Origin: Rugalucina vietnamica
Lineage: Eukaryota > Mollusca > Bivalvia > Lucinida > Lucinidae
Assembly: GCA_964017185.1 (NCBI GenBank)
Contig: OZ024870.1
Span: 60,738,812 to 60,802,811 of the forward strand
DNA: 64,000 nucleotides
Reading direction: 5' to 3'
Program-made: the position numbers and the translations under genes
The notes under the pieces: model-generated
The model's input: only the letters and a program-made list of their open reading frames with translations
Database searches by the model: none
What the model was told of the DNA's origin: nothing
Shown here: in pieces, positions 42,783-53,807 of the stretch
How positions within the stretch are numbered: position 1 is the first letter of the stretch
How the letters are laid out: every line of letters starts with the position of its first letter

Positions 42783-44627
42783 TTACATAACAAAATCAGA
42801 AAACCTCTGTGGTTGACGCCTCTCACGTCTTCCTCTTCCAAACTCTTCCACAACTTCAATCTGTTCTTCAGCGTCATAGAATACTTCTTCGACTTCTTCA
42901 ACAACTTCCTGTTCTCTGCTTGAAGACTGGCTGTCCGCCTCTTGCGTCAGCACTTCTACCTCATTGTTTCCTCTTGAAACTTCATCCGACTCTTCTCTCT
43001 TATATCTCAGTTTCATTCTGTCAATCTGTATCACATTCTGTAATTCGCGTGATTCCGTCAAATTTATTGCACCACTCTTAGTGCTAGACGATGCTTTAAG
43101 CCTTGAACACACATTACAACGGCTTACATACTGCACTACGTATGTATAATATCCAGCCCAATAGTATTCTTGTCTTATCATCTCTAATGTTTTCTGTATT
43201 CCAAAATGGTCTCCGGCGATTGGGTCATGGCACTTTTGTAGCATCGTTTCTCTCATGCCTTTTGGAATGATGATCTGGTACCTTTCTGGCTTCTGTCTCT
43301 CATACCATATTCTGCACAGAAGGTCATCATGAATGCACAATCTGTGAAATTGTGACCAATAAGACTTAACACGGTTGCTCATTCCACTAACCCTTCCCCA
43401 TTTTGGTCTTTGCTTTTTCAAAACCCAACTTCGAATTAATTTGATCTCGTGATCAGCTAGCTGGGCATCTCTCAAAGAACGCTTTTCCTCCGGCAAAGCT
43501 TTATTTCCGCCATCGGTAGTCTTTGTTGGCGAAATTACATTTTCTCTCCAAAGTGGTGCTCTGGTTATTGCTCCAGCTCGCATAACAACCTTTCTACTCG
43601 ATGGTTGTTCTACTTGTACATTTTTTTCGTTAGGCCCTGGCTTTCTCTGAACTTTCGGACACTCAAACGATTTGTGTCCAGTTTCGTTGCATGCGAAGCA
43701 CTTGGTTTTCTTGGGACATGTGTTTGCTAAATGCCTATCGTCCCCACAGTTAAAGCATTTCTTTTTATGTTTGCTTTTTGTGTTCAGCTCATGGTTGTTC
43801 TTTAGAAAAGAATTCACCCTCTTATAGCTCTCTTTCTTTTGATCATGCATTATGAGGTTAATCAATTCAATAATAAGAGCTTGATCTTTCTTCTCTTTTT
43901 CAAGTAACTGGACTATCTGGTTCAAATCAGCATTTTCTTCCATAGGAACATGACTTTGCCTTACATACTTCTGGCCTCTTCTTTGCCGTTCTGCTCGGTC
44001 AAAGGCTTCCAGCTCAACTGCCACTTTCACTGCTTCATTCAGGTCCTTTGGTCTGGTCTGTTGTATCTTCAACCTCATTTCTGAATCAGAAATAGCATCT
44101 ACGAAGAAACCCATAGCCAAAGAATTTATAAGACATGGGTCTGCTTTCGGATAAGCGAGTGTTGTTAACCTGAGAATTCGCTGGCCAAATTCCGCCACAT
44201 TCTCGCCATGTTTCCATTCCCGTTCTTTTAATTGAGCTCTATACAATTCCGTTTGGCTTTCAGGCGAAAATCTTTCACTAAGCGCCTTTGATAATTCTTC
44301 GAAATCTTTCTGTTTTTCAAGGGGTAAGTTTCCCAACACTCCTTGGGCAAGTCCTCTTAAACTTACTCCAAGATACAAGCCCTTCTGCTGTATAGTCCAA
44401 TTGTTAAGTTCAGCACACATATCAAAATGTGACCTATAATCAATCCAGGAAGTGCTACCATCATACGTAGCTGGTTTTGTTATGAAACTACGTTTCTTGT
44501 TTGGTTCAGCAGTTTCTGTCCTCTTTTCAGTACTTTCACTGTTAATCTGGCAAGAAAATGATTCTTCCAATGGTTCTTTCTTAATACTAAGAAGGTACAA
44601 GTAGGCAAAGATCAGGAAAAGACGCAA
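42783..44627 (-). CDS. Unit 2 downstream Gag-integrase fusion with new N terminus (614 aa)
   Basis: From residue 14 on it equals residues 142-743 of the unit 1 protein (Gag domain, two knuckles, H2C2, tail). The first 13 residues (MRLFLIFAYLYLL) come from the 3' tail of the inserted RT element and are hydrophobic, so they could act as an unintended signal or membrane peptide. Residue differences from unit 1 are few (for example Arg for Gln in AFDRAERQ). Whether it is translated is unknown: it lies downstream of the RT frame on the same transcript. Confidence 0.7.
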   Translation of the reverse strand: MRLFLIFAYLYLLSIKKEPLEESFSCQINSESTEKRTETAEPNKKRSFITKPATYDGSTSWIDYRSHFDMCAELNNWTIQQKGLYLGVSLRGLAQGVLGNLPLEKQKDFEELSKALSERFSPESQTELYRAQLKEREWKHGENVAEFGQRILRLTTLAYPKADPCLINSLAMGFFVDAISDSEMRLKIQQTRPKDLNEAVKVAVELEAFDRAERQRRGQKYVRQSHVPMEENADLNQIVQLLEKEKKDQALIIELINLIMHDQKKESYKRVNSFLKNNHELNTKSKHKKKCFNCGDDRHLANTCPKKTKCFACNETGHKSFECPKVQRKPGPNEKNVQVEQPSSRKVVMRAGAITRAPLWRENVISPTKTTDGGNKALPEEKRSLRDAQLADHEIKLIRSWVLKKQRPKWGRVSGMSNRVKSYWSQFHRLCIHDDLLCRIWYERQKPERYQIIIPKGMRETMLQKCHDPIAGDHFGIQKTLEMIRQEYYWAGYYTYVVQYVSRCNVCSRLKASSSTKSGAINLTESRELQNVIQIDRMKLRYKREESDEVSRGNNEVEVLTQEADSQSSSREQEVVEEVEEVFYDAEEQIEVVEEFGRGRRERRQPQRFSDFVM

Positions 44628-46584
44628 TCAGAAAAAGATTCCCACTCCAAAAACCGAGGTGGGAAAAAACCAAAGTAACAATCAGGTACATTATACGATA
44701 AAACATATCGTAAGCCGAATGAGCAGCTATTTTCCCAATAGGTGGCCACTCGGTTACCTTAACTTAACTAAAATATTAAAACATACATAAGGCGCCAACA
44801 GCACAAAAAATTAAACACCAAGACATAAAACAAAAAGAACCACCACAGAAGTATCGACTTGGAACGATCAGTAACACAAAGTTACTGGCGGGCTTAAACC
44901 GGTTTTACAGGTACCTAACCTCACCCTCAGCTTCTGCAGTGGTTCATAACATTTAGTTAGTTATTTGGTCCTTGTGGTGAATCTCTAACTAGTCAATGAA
45001 TCATCAAGAACAAACAAATAAATCATGATAAACATCCTGATGAATCAAAACCCAGGACTCACAGATTGAGTAAGCTGCCCGACGATGGAGATCCCTGGGC
45101 GCCGAATAACCTACTAACTCCGGAGCAAAAGAAAAACACCAGTTGGACCCCGGTGGGCCAAGCAACAGACAAGAAGCTCCGGCCCCAACCAACTAAAATG
45201 AATAGCTTTAAGTCGGGGCCATCATAGAGTCTGACGCCCGACCCACCGGCGTGCAATTAAAGAAGGCAGCATAGTTATCAACCGTGATTGGGTTAAAAAC
45301 TAAGCATGCAGACTGTCGCATAACATTCAAGTTATAACCTATACGTCTGTAACGTGTTATGATTTTTCTGAACTGAAAAGAAAAATCGTTAATTCCTTTA
45401 AGTTTCTTAAATTTGTAAACCAAGTCACCATAAAATTCAGGTTCCGCAAGGCCCTCACTTAAAAGCGTCTTTAACCCAACATTATATTTGGAAATCAATT
45501 CATAGTGTCTACGATAAAATTTAGAAAAGGTTTTTCGAAGTTTATGATACCGATAGCCCTGTTGAAGAAGTTTTGCCGTTAAACATTTATTTCGAGCGTT
45601 GAAGTCTGTAACATGATTGCAGACTCTAGCAAACCTAATAAGTTGCGAAATGTATACACCATAAGAAGCACGACGAGGAACGTCACCATCCAAAAAAGGA
45701 AAATTTACTATATCAAAATCAAAGTCATCGCGCTTATCATAAATTTTAGAAGAAACAAATCCATTTGAAACAGAAAGATGTAGATCTAAAAAGGGGGCTT
45801 CGGTATCTGAGATATTGGCTTTGTTTAACTGAAGTTCAGGTGGATAAATTTGATTGACCATACCTTCAAAATAAGGGTTGTCAATGTTCAGAAGGTCATC
45901 GAGGTACCTAGATGTGGAATTAAAAGCCTCGATAACATCAGCTTGATTATCATGGTTAAGAGAATCCATGAAATCTCTTTCGTAGCAGTATAAAAATAAA
46001 TCAGCTACGAGAGGTGCGCAATTTGTACCCATCGGAATTCCAACAATTTGTCTGTATAACTTGGTCCCAAATCTAATATAAATATTATCAAGGAGATAGG
46101 ATAAGGCGTCGCACACATTCTGACATGACCAAAGTGTATACCGACTTTGGTCAGAGGAAGTGAAAAATGCCTTTCTGTCATTACATGCCAAATAAAGTGA
46201 ACCATAGTTTTTTAATGCCCTTTTGAAGGTCCACTCTATCAAATCCAGAAGTTTTTCTTTAATTAGATTATGTGGTAGTGTTGTATACAGAGTAGAAAAA
46301 TCATATGTGGACAAGCTTGTCGCACGGAACCCTCTACACTTCAATTTACTGAGCACCTCACCAGAATTTGTAATTGACCAAAACCAATTTTTATTTGAAG
46401 TTTCATACACTGTCTCACAGTATCTTATAACATGAGATTTGATAGCCGTAAGACAGGAAGTTAATAATTTAGAAAGTTCAGTGGTAGTACAAGAGCTAGA
46501 ATTTGCAATAAATCTAGCTTTGTATGGTCTTTTGTGAAGCTTAGGTAACCAATACATCGTAGGAAGTTTGTCTTGGCCTTCATT
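44592..46584 (-). mobile_element. RT element inserted in gag, unit 2 (1993 bp)
   Basis: Comparison with unit 1 gives exact junctions: actaag at 44591 and attcgg at 46585 are contiguous in unit 1. No target duplication is visible. It holds a truncated RT frame and a 3' tail of about 580 bp without poly-A. A single-ORF RT with YLDD and no obvious endonuclease, plus the lack of clean target repeats, suggests a Penelope-like or other non-LTR relative; the class is uncertain. Confidence 0.8.
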
Positions 46585-47007
46585 ATTCGGATTAAATTTT
46601 GGACTGTCTACTAAACCAGTTTTACTTTTTGTACTGTCTCTATTAGCTGTCATTTCCAGTTGTATTTCTGACAACTTTTCCATCAAGGCCAACATATCTC
46701 TTTCCCTGTTATTGTCTCTGGCTCTCATTTCTTCTCGAAGCTCTGCATACTCCCTATCTCTCTGTCTAAGGTCATCTCTCGTTCCCTCTATCATCCTGTA
46801 CATCAAACGCATATCTTCTCTCAATTGCTCAGCGTTCATGGTTTCTCTAACCATTCTTTGTTCATTGAATGGGTCTTCCACTGACACAGTTTGTTTCTGT
46901 ACAGGTTTGGCCTTGGTTGGAATCAAGGGTACTGCGTCCCTAACCTCGGCCAATGGGTAAATATCACCAAAGAAATCTTTATATGCCATAATTATTTCAC
47001 TACTCAA
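45208..47007 (-). CDS. Chimeric Gag(N-term)-reverse transcriptase ORF, unit 2 (599 aa)
   Basis: Residues 1-141 are the native Gag N terminus including the coiled-coil-like region. At Asn141 the frame runs without a break into the inserted RT (142-599). RT motifs seen: WLPKLHK and RFIANSS (152-171), catalytic Asp236 in YDFSTLYTTLP, GIPMGTN (323-329) and YLDD (368-371) with the last two Asp catalytic. A maturase/thumb-like basic C terminus ends DSMMAPT. The start is the normal gag ATG at 47007. The RT's own N terminus is missing. It is known as a common RT family in marine invertebrates by resemblance only; function of the chimera is inference. Confidence 0.8.
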   Translation of the reverse strand: MSSEIIMAYKDFFGDIYPLAEVRDAVPLIPTKAKPVQKQTVSVEDPFNEQRMVRETMNAEQLREDMRLMYRMIEGTRDDLRQRDREYAELREEMRARDNNRERDMLALMEKLSEIQLEMTANRDSTKSKTGLVDSPKFNPNNEGQDKLPTMYWLPKLHKRPYKARFIANSSSCTTTELSKLLTSCLTAIKSHVIRYCETVYETSNKNWFWSITNSGEVLSKLKCRGFRATSLSTYDFSTLYTTLPHNLIKEKLLDLIEWTFKRALKNYGSLYLACNDRKAFFTSSDQSRYTLWSCQNVCDALSYLLDNIYIRFGTKLYRQIVGIPMGTNCAPLVADLFLYCYERDFMDSLNHDNQADVIEAFNSTSRYLDDLLNIDNPYFEGMVNQIYPPELQLNKANISDTEAPFLDLHLSVSNGFVSSKIYDKRDDFDFDIVNFPFLDGDVPRRASYGVYISQLIRFARVCNHVTDFNARNKCLTAKLLQQGYRYHKLRKTFSKFYRRHYELISKYNVGLKTLLSEGLAEPEFYGDLVYKFKKLKGINDFSFQFRKIITRYRRIGYNLNVMRQSACLVFNPITVDNYAAFFNCTPVGRASDSMMAPT

Positions 47008-47131
47008 ACTACAGAAAACACAATAAGAATCACACTCAAAATATCAAAACTGCACTAGTTCAAGAATTCGATCCCCTAAGCTGCCACCAAAATGTAACAT
47101 AGAAGCAACGAGTGGGTTTCTCAACTCTTTT

Positions 47132-47149
47132 ATCCCACCGCTGCCACCA
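47132..47149 (-). other. Primer-binding site, unit 2
   Basis: The same 18-nt site as in unit 1, 3 nt from LTR3, with the second partial copy 60 bp further inside. Confidence 0.7.
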
Positions 47150-47152
47150 AAA

Positions 47153-48068
47153 TGTAACATCGAAGCAACGAGTGGGTTTCTCAACTCTTTTATTCCACCG
47201 CTGCCAACCAATGTAACACAGTAACTAATCGAGCAGTTATGAAACATGAATTGCCTATTGGCTATAAGTAATTTTCCTCAGGCTGCTTTGCCAAATGATT
47301 CGATTTATGCATAAATATGATTTCAATAATCAACTTATTTTAAAACAAATGATTTCCCAATGATTTGCAATGATTTTGAAAATACAATAAATAATTCGAC
47401 CAATGCAATTTACCCTTGATTCAGAACGACCCTCTGTCTTCTGAACAACACAAATTCCAGAACCACTTGTTCTGAAACAACCTAAATGCTCCTAGTGCAA
47501 TACTAGTAAGCAATGAAGTTTCTCTGACTTCACACCACCAAATACTCTATCTCACATAACAACTAACTCTACTATCTCGACTACGGCTTGTTGTTAGCGC
47601 AATGCTAGACAACTTCTTACTCTTTCTGCTCTTAGTGCAATACTAATGAGCAGCTGATCTCCTCGACTTCAAACCGACAAAGACGTGATTCACACTGTTC
47701 GCTCTCCTTATATACCCCCAAGGTTCAGTCCATTATTACCTATGGGGTAGTCCACATTTTCTAGTCATTAAATCTATCATTTCCTAAATGCAAAATAAAT
47801 CTCCCAATTAACAAATATTCAAATCTATCCTTCAATACTCGAAATGCATACTTTTGCCACCAATATTAATTATTTTATTTGTTAGCTTAAAGACATAAAA
47901 TCGTCTGTGATACCCTTAACTAAAATGCGCCATTTCAAACTACTTCCGCGATACCAGCCTTTTTATTTATCAATAATTCGACGGGATCGACATCGGGTAC
48001 CGGTACGTACGAGTAACAGATTTAAACAAGTTATGGCTTTTGACAAATTTAAAACTCCCTTCATCACA
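47153..48068 (-). repeat. LTR3 (5' LTR of unit 2 and 3' LTR of unit 3)
   Basis: TATA box gtatataagg at 47715→47706. It shares 'aaatttaaaact' with LTR2. A private change (ctgccaacca) lies at 47201-47210. Confidence 0.85.
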
Positions 48069-48520
48069 TTACCCACGCCTCCGCTTATAATCGTCCCGAT
48101 TACTTGATCAAACATCCGAACATGAACAAAAACATGATAAAACACTATTATAAACACATGCTTCTTTGGTTACTTCACCTCAAACAATTACTATTCAATC
48201 TTTACTACCGTCAGTATTATCCCCAGAACATATGCATTCTTCTTAACCCCGTGGGTTTGAAACTTTTCTCTCCCTTAACATTTTATCTAAATGAGTTGAC
48301 TTTCCTGTCAAGGCTTTTGATGCCTTACAGCACGTTCTCTCAAAACAACTGTTTTGCAAGTCTTCAGATTCTACCTCTTATCAACTAATAAAGCTTCATT
48401 CCGTCATCTGGCTCCATATTTATCTATCCCCTTACTGACTTGATTGAGCATTATTTCATGAACATATTTTTTTTGTTTTATTTTTATCACTCGTTTTTTT
48501 ATATACTCAATGTTCCAAAA

Positions 48521-50365
48521 TTACATAACAAAATCAGAAAACCTCTGTGGTTGACGCCTCTCACGTCTTCCTCTTCCAAACTCTTCCACAACTTCAATCT
48601 GTTCTTCAGCGTCATAGAATACTTCTTCGACTTCTTCAACAACTTCCTGTTCTCTGCTTGAAGACTGGCTGTCCGCCTCTTGCGTCAGCACTTCTACCTC
48701 ATTGTTTCCTCTTGAAACTTCATCCGACTCTTCTCTCTTATATCTCAGTTTCATTCTGTCAATCTGTATCACATTCTGTAATTCGCGTGATTCCGTCAAA
48801 TTTATTGCACCACTCTTAGTGCTAGACGATGCTTTAAGCCTTGAACACACATTACAACGGCTTACATACTGCACTACGTATGTATAATATCCAGCCCAAT
48901 AGTATTCTTGTCTTATCATCTCTAATGTTTTCTGTATTCCAAAATGGTCTCCGGCGATTGGGTCATGGCACTTTTGTAGCATCGTTTCTCTCATGCCTTT
49001 TGGAATGATGATCTGGTACCTTTCTGGCTTCTGTCTCTCATACCATATTCTGCACAGAAGGTCATCATGAATGCACAATCTGTGAAATTGTGACCAATAA
49101 GACTTAACACGGTTGCTCATTCCACTAACCCTTCCCCATTTTGGTCTTTGCTTTTTCAAAACCCAACTTCGAATTAATTTGATCTCGTGATCAGCTAGCT
49201 GGGCATCTCTCAAAGAACGCTTTTCCTCCGGCAAAGCTTTATTTCCGCCATCGGTAGTCTTTGTTGGCGAAATTACATTTTCTCTCCAAAGTGGTGCTCT
49301 GGTTATTGCTCCAGCTCGCATAACAACCTTTCTACTCGATGGTTGTTCTACTTGTACATTTTTTTCGTTAGGCCCTGGCTTTCTCTGAACTTTCGGACAC
49401 TCAAACGATTTGTGTCCAGTTTCGTTGCATGCGAAGCACTTGGTTTTCTTGGGACATGTGTTTGCTAAATGCCTATCGTCCCCACAGTTAAAGCATTTCT
49501 TTTTATGTTTGCTTTTTGTGTTCAGCTCATGGTTGTTCTTTAGAAAAGAATTCACCCTCTTATAGCTCTCTTTCTTTTGATCATGCATTATGAGGTTAAT
49601 CAATTCAATAATAAGAGCTTGATCTTTCTTCTCTTTTTCAAGTAACTGGACTATCTGGTTCAAATCAGCATTTTCTTCCATAGGAACATGACTTTGCCTT
49701 ACATACTTCTGGCCTCTTCTTTGCCGTTCTGCTCGGTCAAAGGCTTCCAGCTCAACTGCCACTTTCACTGCTTCATTCAGGTCCTTTGGTCTGGTCTGTT
49801 GTATCTTCAACCTCATTTCTGAATCAGAAATAGCATCTACGAAGAAACCCATAGCCAAAGAATTTATAAGACATGGGTCTGCTTTCGGATAAGCGAGTGT
49901 TGTTAACCTGAGAATTCGCTGGCCAAATTCCGCCACATTCTCGCCATGTTTCCATTCCCGTTCTTTTAATTGAGCTCTATACAATTCCGTTTGGCTTTCA
50001 GGCGAAAATCTTTCACTAAGCGCCTTTGATAATTCTTCGAAATCTTTCTGTTTTTCAAGGGGTAAGTTTCCCAACACTCCTTGGGCAAGTCCTCTTAAAC
50101 TTACTCCAAGATACAAGCCCTTCTGTTGTATAGTCCAATTGTTAAGTTCAGCACACATATCAAAATGTGACCTATAATCAATCCAGGAAGTGCTACCATC
50201 ATACGTAGCTGGTTTTGTTATGAAACTACGTTTCTTGTTTGGTTCAGCAGTTTCTGTCCTCTTTTCAGTACTTTCACTGTTAATCTGGCAAGAAAATGAT
50301 TCTTCCAATGGTTCTTTCTTAATACTAAGAAGGTACAAGTAGGCAAAGATCAGGAAAAGACGCAA
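48521..50365 (-). CDS. Unit 3 downstream Gag-integrase fusion (614 aa)
   Basis: Essentially identical to the unit 2 copy, with the same hydrophobic 13-residue leader contributed by the inserted element and the same knuckle and H2C2 residues. It is open end to end. Confidence 0.7.
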   Translation of the reverse strand: MRLFLIFAYLYLLSIKKEPLEESFSCQINSESTEKRTETAEPNKKRSFITKPATYDGSTSWIDYRSHFDMCAELNNWTIQQKGLYLGVSLRGLAQGVLGNLPLEKQKDFEELSKALSERFSPESQTELYRAQLKEREWKHGENVAEFGQRILRLTTLAYPKADPCLINSLAMGFFVDAISDSEMRLKIQQTRPKDLNEAVKVAVELEAFDRAERQRRGQKYVRQSHVPMEENADLNQIVQLLEKEKKDQALIIELINLIMHDQKKESYKRVNSFLKNNHELNTKSKHKKKCFNCGDDRHLANTCPKKTKCFACNETGHKSFECPKVQRKPGPNEKNVQVEQPSSRKVVMRAGAITRAPLWRENVISPTKTTDGGNKALPEEKRSLRDAQLADHEIKLIRSWVLKKQRPKWGRVSGMSNRVKSYWSQFHRLCIHDDLLCRIWYERQKPERYQIIIPKGMRETMLQKCHDPIAGDHFGIQKTLEMIRQEYYWAGYYTYVVQYVSRCNVCSRLKASSSTKSGAINLTESRELQNVIQIDRMKLRYKREESDEVSRGNNEVEVLTQEADSQSSSREQEVVEEVEEVFYDAEEQIEVVEEFGRGRRERRQPQRFSDFVM

Positions 50366-52322
50366 TCAGAAAAAGATTCCCACTCCAAAAACCGAGGTGG
50401 GAAAAAACCAAAGTAACAATCAGGTACATTATACGATAAAACATATCGTAAGCCGAATGAGCAGCTATTTTCCCAATAGGTGGCCACTCGGTTACCTTAA
50501 CTTAACTAAAATATTAAAACATACATAAGGCGCCAACAGCACAAAAAATTAAACACCAAGACATAAAACAAAAAGAACCACCACAGAAGTATCGACTTGG
50601 AACGATCAGTAACACAAAGTTACTGGCGGGCTTAAACCGGTTTTACAGGTACCTAACCTCACCCTCAGCTTCTGCAGTGGTTCATAACATTTAGTTAGTT
50701 ATTTGGTCCTTGTGGTGAATCTCTAACTAGTCAATGAATCATCAAGAACAAACAAATAAATCATGATAAACATCCTGATGAATCAAAACCCAGGACTCAC
50801 AGATTGAGTAAGCTGCCCGACGATGGAGATCCCTGGGCGCCGAATAACCTACTAACTCCGGAGCAAAAGAAAAACACCAGTTGGACCCCGGTGGGCCAAG
50901 CAACAGACAAGAAGCTCCGGCCCCAACCAACTAAAATGAATAGCTTTAAGTCGGGGCCATCATAGAGTCTGACGCCCGACCCACCGGCGTGCAATTAAAG
51001 AAGGCAGCATAGTTATCAACCGTGATTGGGTTAAAAACTAAGCATGCAGACTGTCGCATAACATTCAAGTTATAACCTATACGTCTGTAACGTGTTATGA
51101 TTTTTCTGAACTGAAAAGAAAAATCGTTAATTCCTTTAAGTTTCTTAAATTTGTAAACCAAGTCACCATAAAATTCAGGTTCCGCAAGGCCCTCACTTAA
51201 AAGCGTCTTTAACCCAACATTATATTTGGAAATCAATTCATAGTGTCTACGATAAAATTTAGAAAAGGTTTTTCGAAGTTTATGATACCGATAGCCCTGT
51301 TGAAGAAGTTTTGCCGTTAAACATTTATTTCGAGCGTTGAAGTCTGTAACATGATTGCAGACTCTAGCAAACCTAATAAGTTGCGAAATGTATACACCAT
51401 AAGAAGCACGACGAGGAACGTCACCATCCAAAAAAGGAAAATTTACTATATCAAAATCAAAGTCATCGCGCTTATCATAAATTTTAGAAGAAACAAATCC
51501 ATTTGAAACAGAAAGATGTAGATCTAAAAAGGGGGCTTCGGTATCTGAGATATTGGCTTTGTTTAACTGAAGTTCAGGTGGATAAATTTGATTGACCATA
51601 CCTTCAAAATAAGGGTTGTCAATGTTCAGAAGGTCATCGAGGTACCTAGATGTGGAATTAAAAGCCTCGATAACATCAGCTTGATTATCATGGTTAAGAG
51701 AATCCATGAAATCTCTTTCGTAGCAGTATAAAAATAAATCAGCTACGAGAGGTGCGAAATTTGTACCCATCGGAATTCCAACAATTTGTCTGTATAACTT
51801 GGTCCCAAATCTAATATAAATATTATCAAGGAGATAGGATAAGGCGTCGCACACATTCTGACATGACCAAAGTGTATACCGACTTTGGTCAGAGGAAGTG
51901 AAAAAAGCCTTTCTGTCATTACATGCCAAATAAAGTGAACCATAGTTTTTTAATGCCCTTTTGAAGGTCCACTCTATCAAATCCAGAAGTTTTTCTTTAA
52001 TTAGATTATGTGGTAGTGTTGTATACAGAGTAGAAAAATCATACGTGGACAAGCTTGTCGCACGGAACCCTCTACACTTCAATTTACTGAGCACCTCACC
52101 AGAATTTGTAATTGACCAAAACCAATTTTTATTTGAAGTTTCATACACTGTCTCACACTATCTTATAACATGAGATTTGATAGCCGTAAGACAGGAAGTT
52201 AATAATTTAGAAAGTTCAGTGGTAGTACAAGAGCTAGAATTTGCAATAAATCTAGCTTTGTATGGTCTTTTGTGAAGCTTAGGTAACCAATACATCGTAG
52301 GAAGTTTGTCTTGGCCTTCATT
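50330..52322 (-). mobile_element. RT element inserted in gag, unit 3 (1993 bp)
   Basis: Same length and same junctions as in unit 2 (50329/50330 and 52322/52323), so both descend from one insertion that was then duplicated with its host unit. Confidence 0.8.
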
Positions 52323-52745
52323 ATTCGGATTAAATTTTGGACTGTCTACTAAACCAGTTTTACTTTTTGTACTGTCTCTATTAGCTGTCATTTCCAGTTG
52401 TATTTCTGACAACTTTTCCATCAAGGCCAACATATCTCTTTCCCTGTTATTGTCTCTGGCTCTCATTTCTTCTCGAAGCTCTGCATACTCCCTATCTCTC
52501 TGTCTAAGGTCATCTCTCGTTCCCTCTATCATCCTGTACATCAAACGCATATCTTCTCTCAATTGCTCAGCGTTCATGGTTTCTCTAACCATTCTTTGTT
52601 CAGTGAATGGGTCTTCCACTGACACAGTTTGTTTCTGTACAGGTTTGGCCTTGGTTGGAATCAAGGGTACTGCGTCCCTAACCTCGGCCAATGGGTAAAT
52701 ATCACCAAAGAAATCTTTATATGCCATAATTATTTCACTACTCAA
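50946..52745 (-). pseudogene. Gag-RT chimera of unit 3, interrupted by a nonsense change
   Basis: Homologous to the 599-residue unit 2 ORF, but codon 196 is TAG where unit 2 has a Tyr codon (TAC). This leaves a 195-residue Gag-RT stub (52158-52745) and an open 400-codon remainder (50946-52148) that still has GIPMGTN and YLDD. One residue next to GIPMGTN also differs (Phe for Cys). The Gag part is intact. Confidence 0.8.
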
Positions 52746-52869
52746 ACTACAGAAAACACAATAAGAATCACACTCAAAATATCAAAACTGCACTAGTTCA
52801 AGAATTCGATCCCCTAAGCTGCCACCAAAATGTAACATAGAAGCAACGAGTGGGTTTCTCAACTCTTTT

Positions 52870-52887
52870 ATCCCACCGCTGCCACCA
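52870..52887 (-). other. Primer-binding site, unit 3
   Basis: The same 18-nt tRNA-Leu(UAG)-type site, 3 nt from LTR4. As LTR4 is the outermost 5' LTR, this is the site used by a full-length array transcript. Confidence 0.7.
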
Positions 52888-52890
52888 AAA

Positions 52891-53807
52891 TGTAACATCG
52901 AAGCAACGAGTGGGTTTCTCAACTCTTTTATTCCACCGCTGCCAACAAATGTAACACAGTAACTAATCGAGCAGTTATGAAACATGAATTGCCTATTGGC
53001 TATAAGTAATTTTCCTCAGGCTGCTTTGCCAAATGATTCGATTTATGCATAAATATGATTTCAATAATCAACTTATTTTAAAACAAATGATTTCCCAATG
53101 ATTTGCAATGATTTTGAAAAATACAATAAATAATTCGACCAATGCAATTTACCCTTGATTCAGAACGACCCTCTGTCTTCTGAACAACACAAATTCCAGA
53201 ACCACTTGTTCTGAAACAACCTAAATGCTCCTAGTGCAATACTAGTAAGCAATGAAGTTTCTCTGACTTCACACCACCAAATACTCTATCTCACATAACA
53301 ACTAACTCTACTATCTCGACTACGGCTTGTTGTTAGCGCAATGCTAGACAACTTCTTACTCTTTCTGCTCTTAGTGCAATACTAATGAGCAGCTGATCTC
53401 CTCGACTTCAAACCGACAAAGACGTGATTCACACTGTTCGCTCTCCTTATATACCCCCAAGGTTCAGTCCATTATTACCTATGGGGTAGTCCACATTTTC
53501 TAGTCATTAAATCTATCATTTCCTAAATGCAAAATAAATCTCCCAATTAACATATATTCAAATCTATCCTTCAATACTCGAAATGCATACTTTTGCCACC
53601 AATATTAATTATTTTATTTGTTAGCTTAAAGACATAAAATCGTCTGTGATACCCTTAACTAAAATGCGCCATTTCAAACTACTTCCGCGATACCAGCCTT
53701 TTTATTTATCAATAATTCGACGGGATCGACATCGGGTACCGGTACGTACGAGTAACAGATTTAAACAACTTATGGCTTTTGACAAATTAAAAACTCCCTT
53801 CATCACA
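52891..53807 (-). repeat. LTR4 (outermost 5' LTR)
   Basis: It ends at catcaca (53807), directly followed by the CAAT target copy. TATA box gtatataagg at 53454→53445. It shares 'aaattaaaaact' with LTR1 and has private changes (caactt for caagtt, catatatt for caaatatt, an extra A near 53120). Confidence 0.85.

Larger units (their letters stand above)
37667..53807 (-). mobile_element. Tandem Ty3-type LTR retrotransposon array: 4 LTRs, 3 internal regions
   Basis: Four LTRs of about 916 bp (37667-38582, 41413-42328, 47153-48068, 52891-53807) alternate with internal regions of 2830, 4824 and 4822 bp, all coded on minus. The whole array is flanked by one 4-bp direct repeat CAAT (37663-37666 and 53808-53811), while the inner LTRs are shared between neighbours. 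This is the product expected from LTR-LTR unequal exchange or integration of a concatemer. Gag with two zinc knuckles and an integrase H2C2 domain identify a Ty3/gypsy-like (Metaviridae-type) element, but protease, RT, RNase H and the integrase core are absent. LTRs are nearly identical, implying recent activity or homogenisation. Confidence 0.9.

Noticed and set aside
44592..46584. RT insertion as a functional pol gene of the Ty3-type element
   Set aside because: Its motifs (YLDD context, WLPKLHK) are not those of a Ty3-type RT, no RNase H or protease adjoins it, and unit 1 shows a clean empty site.
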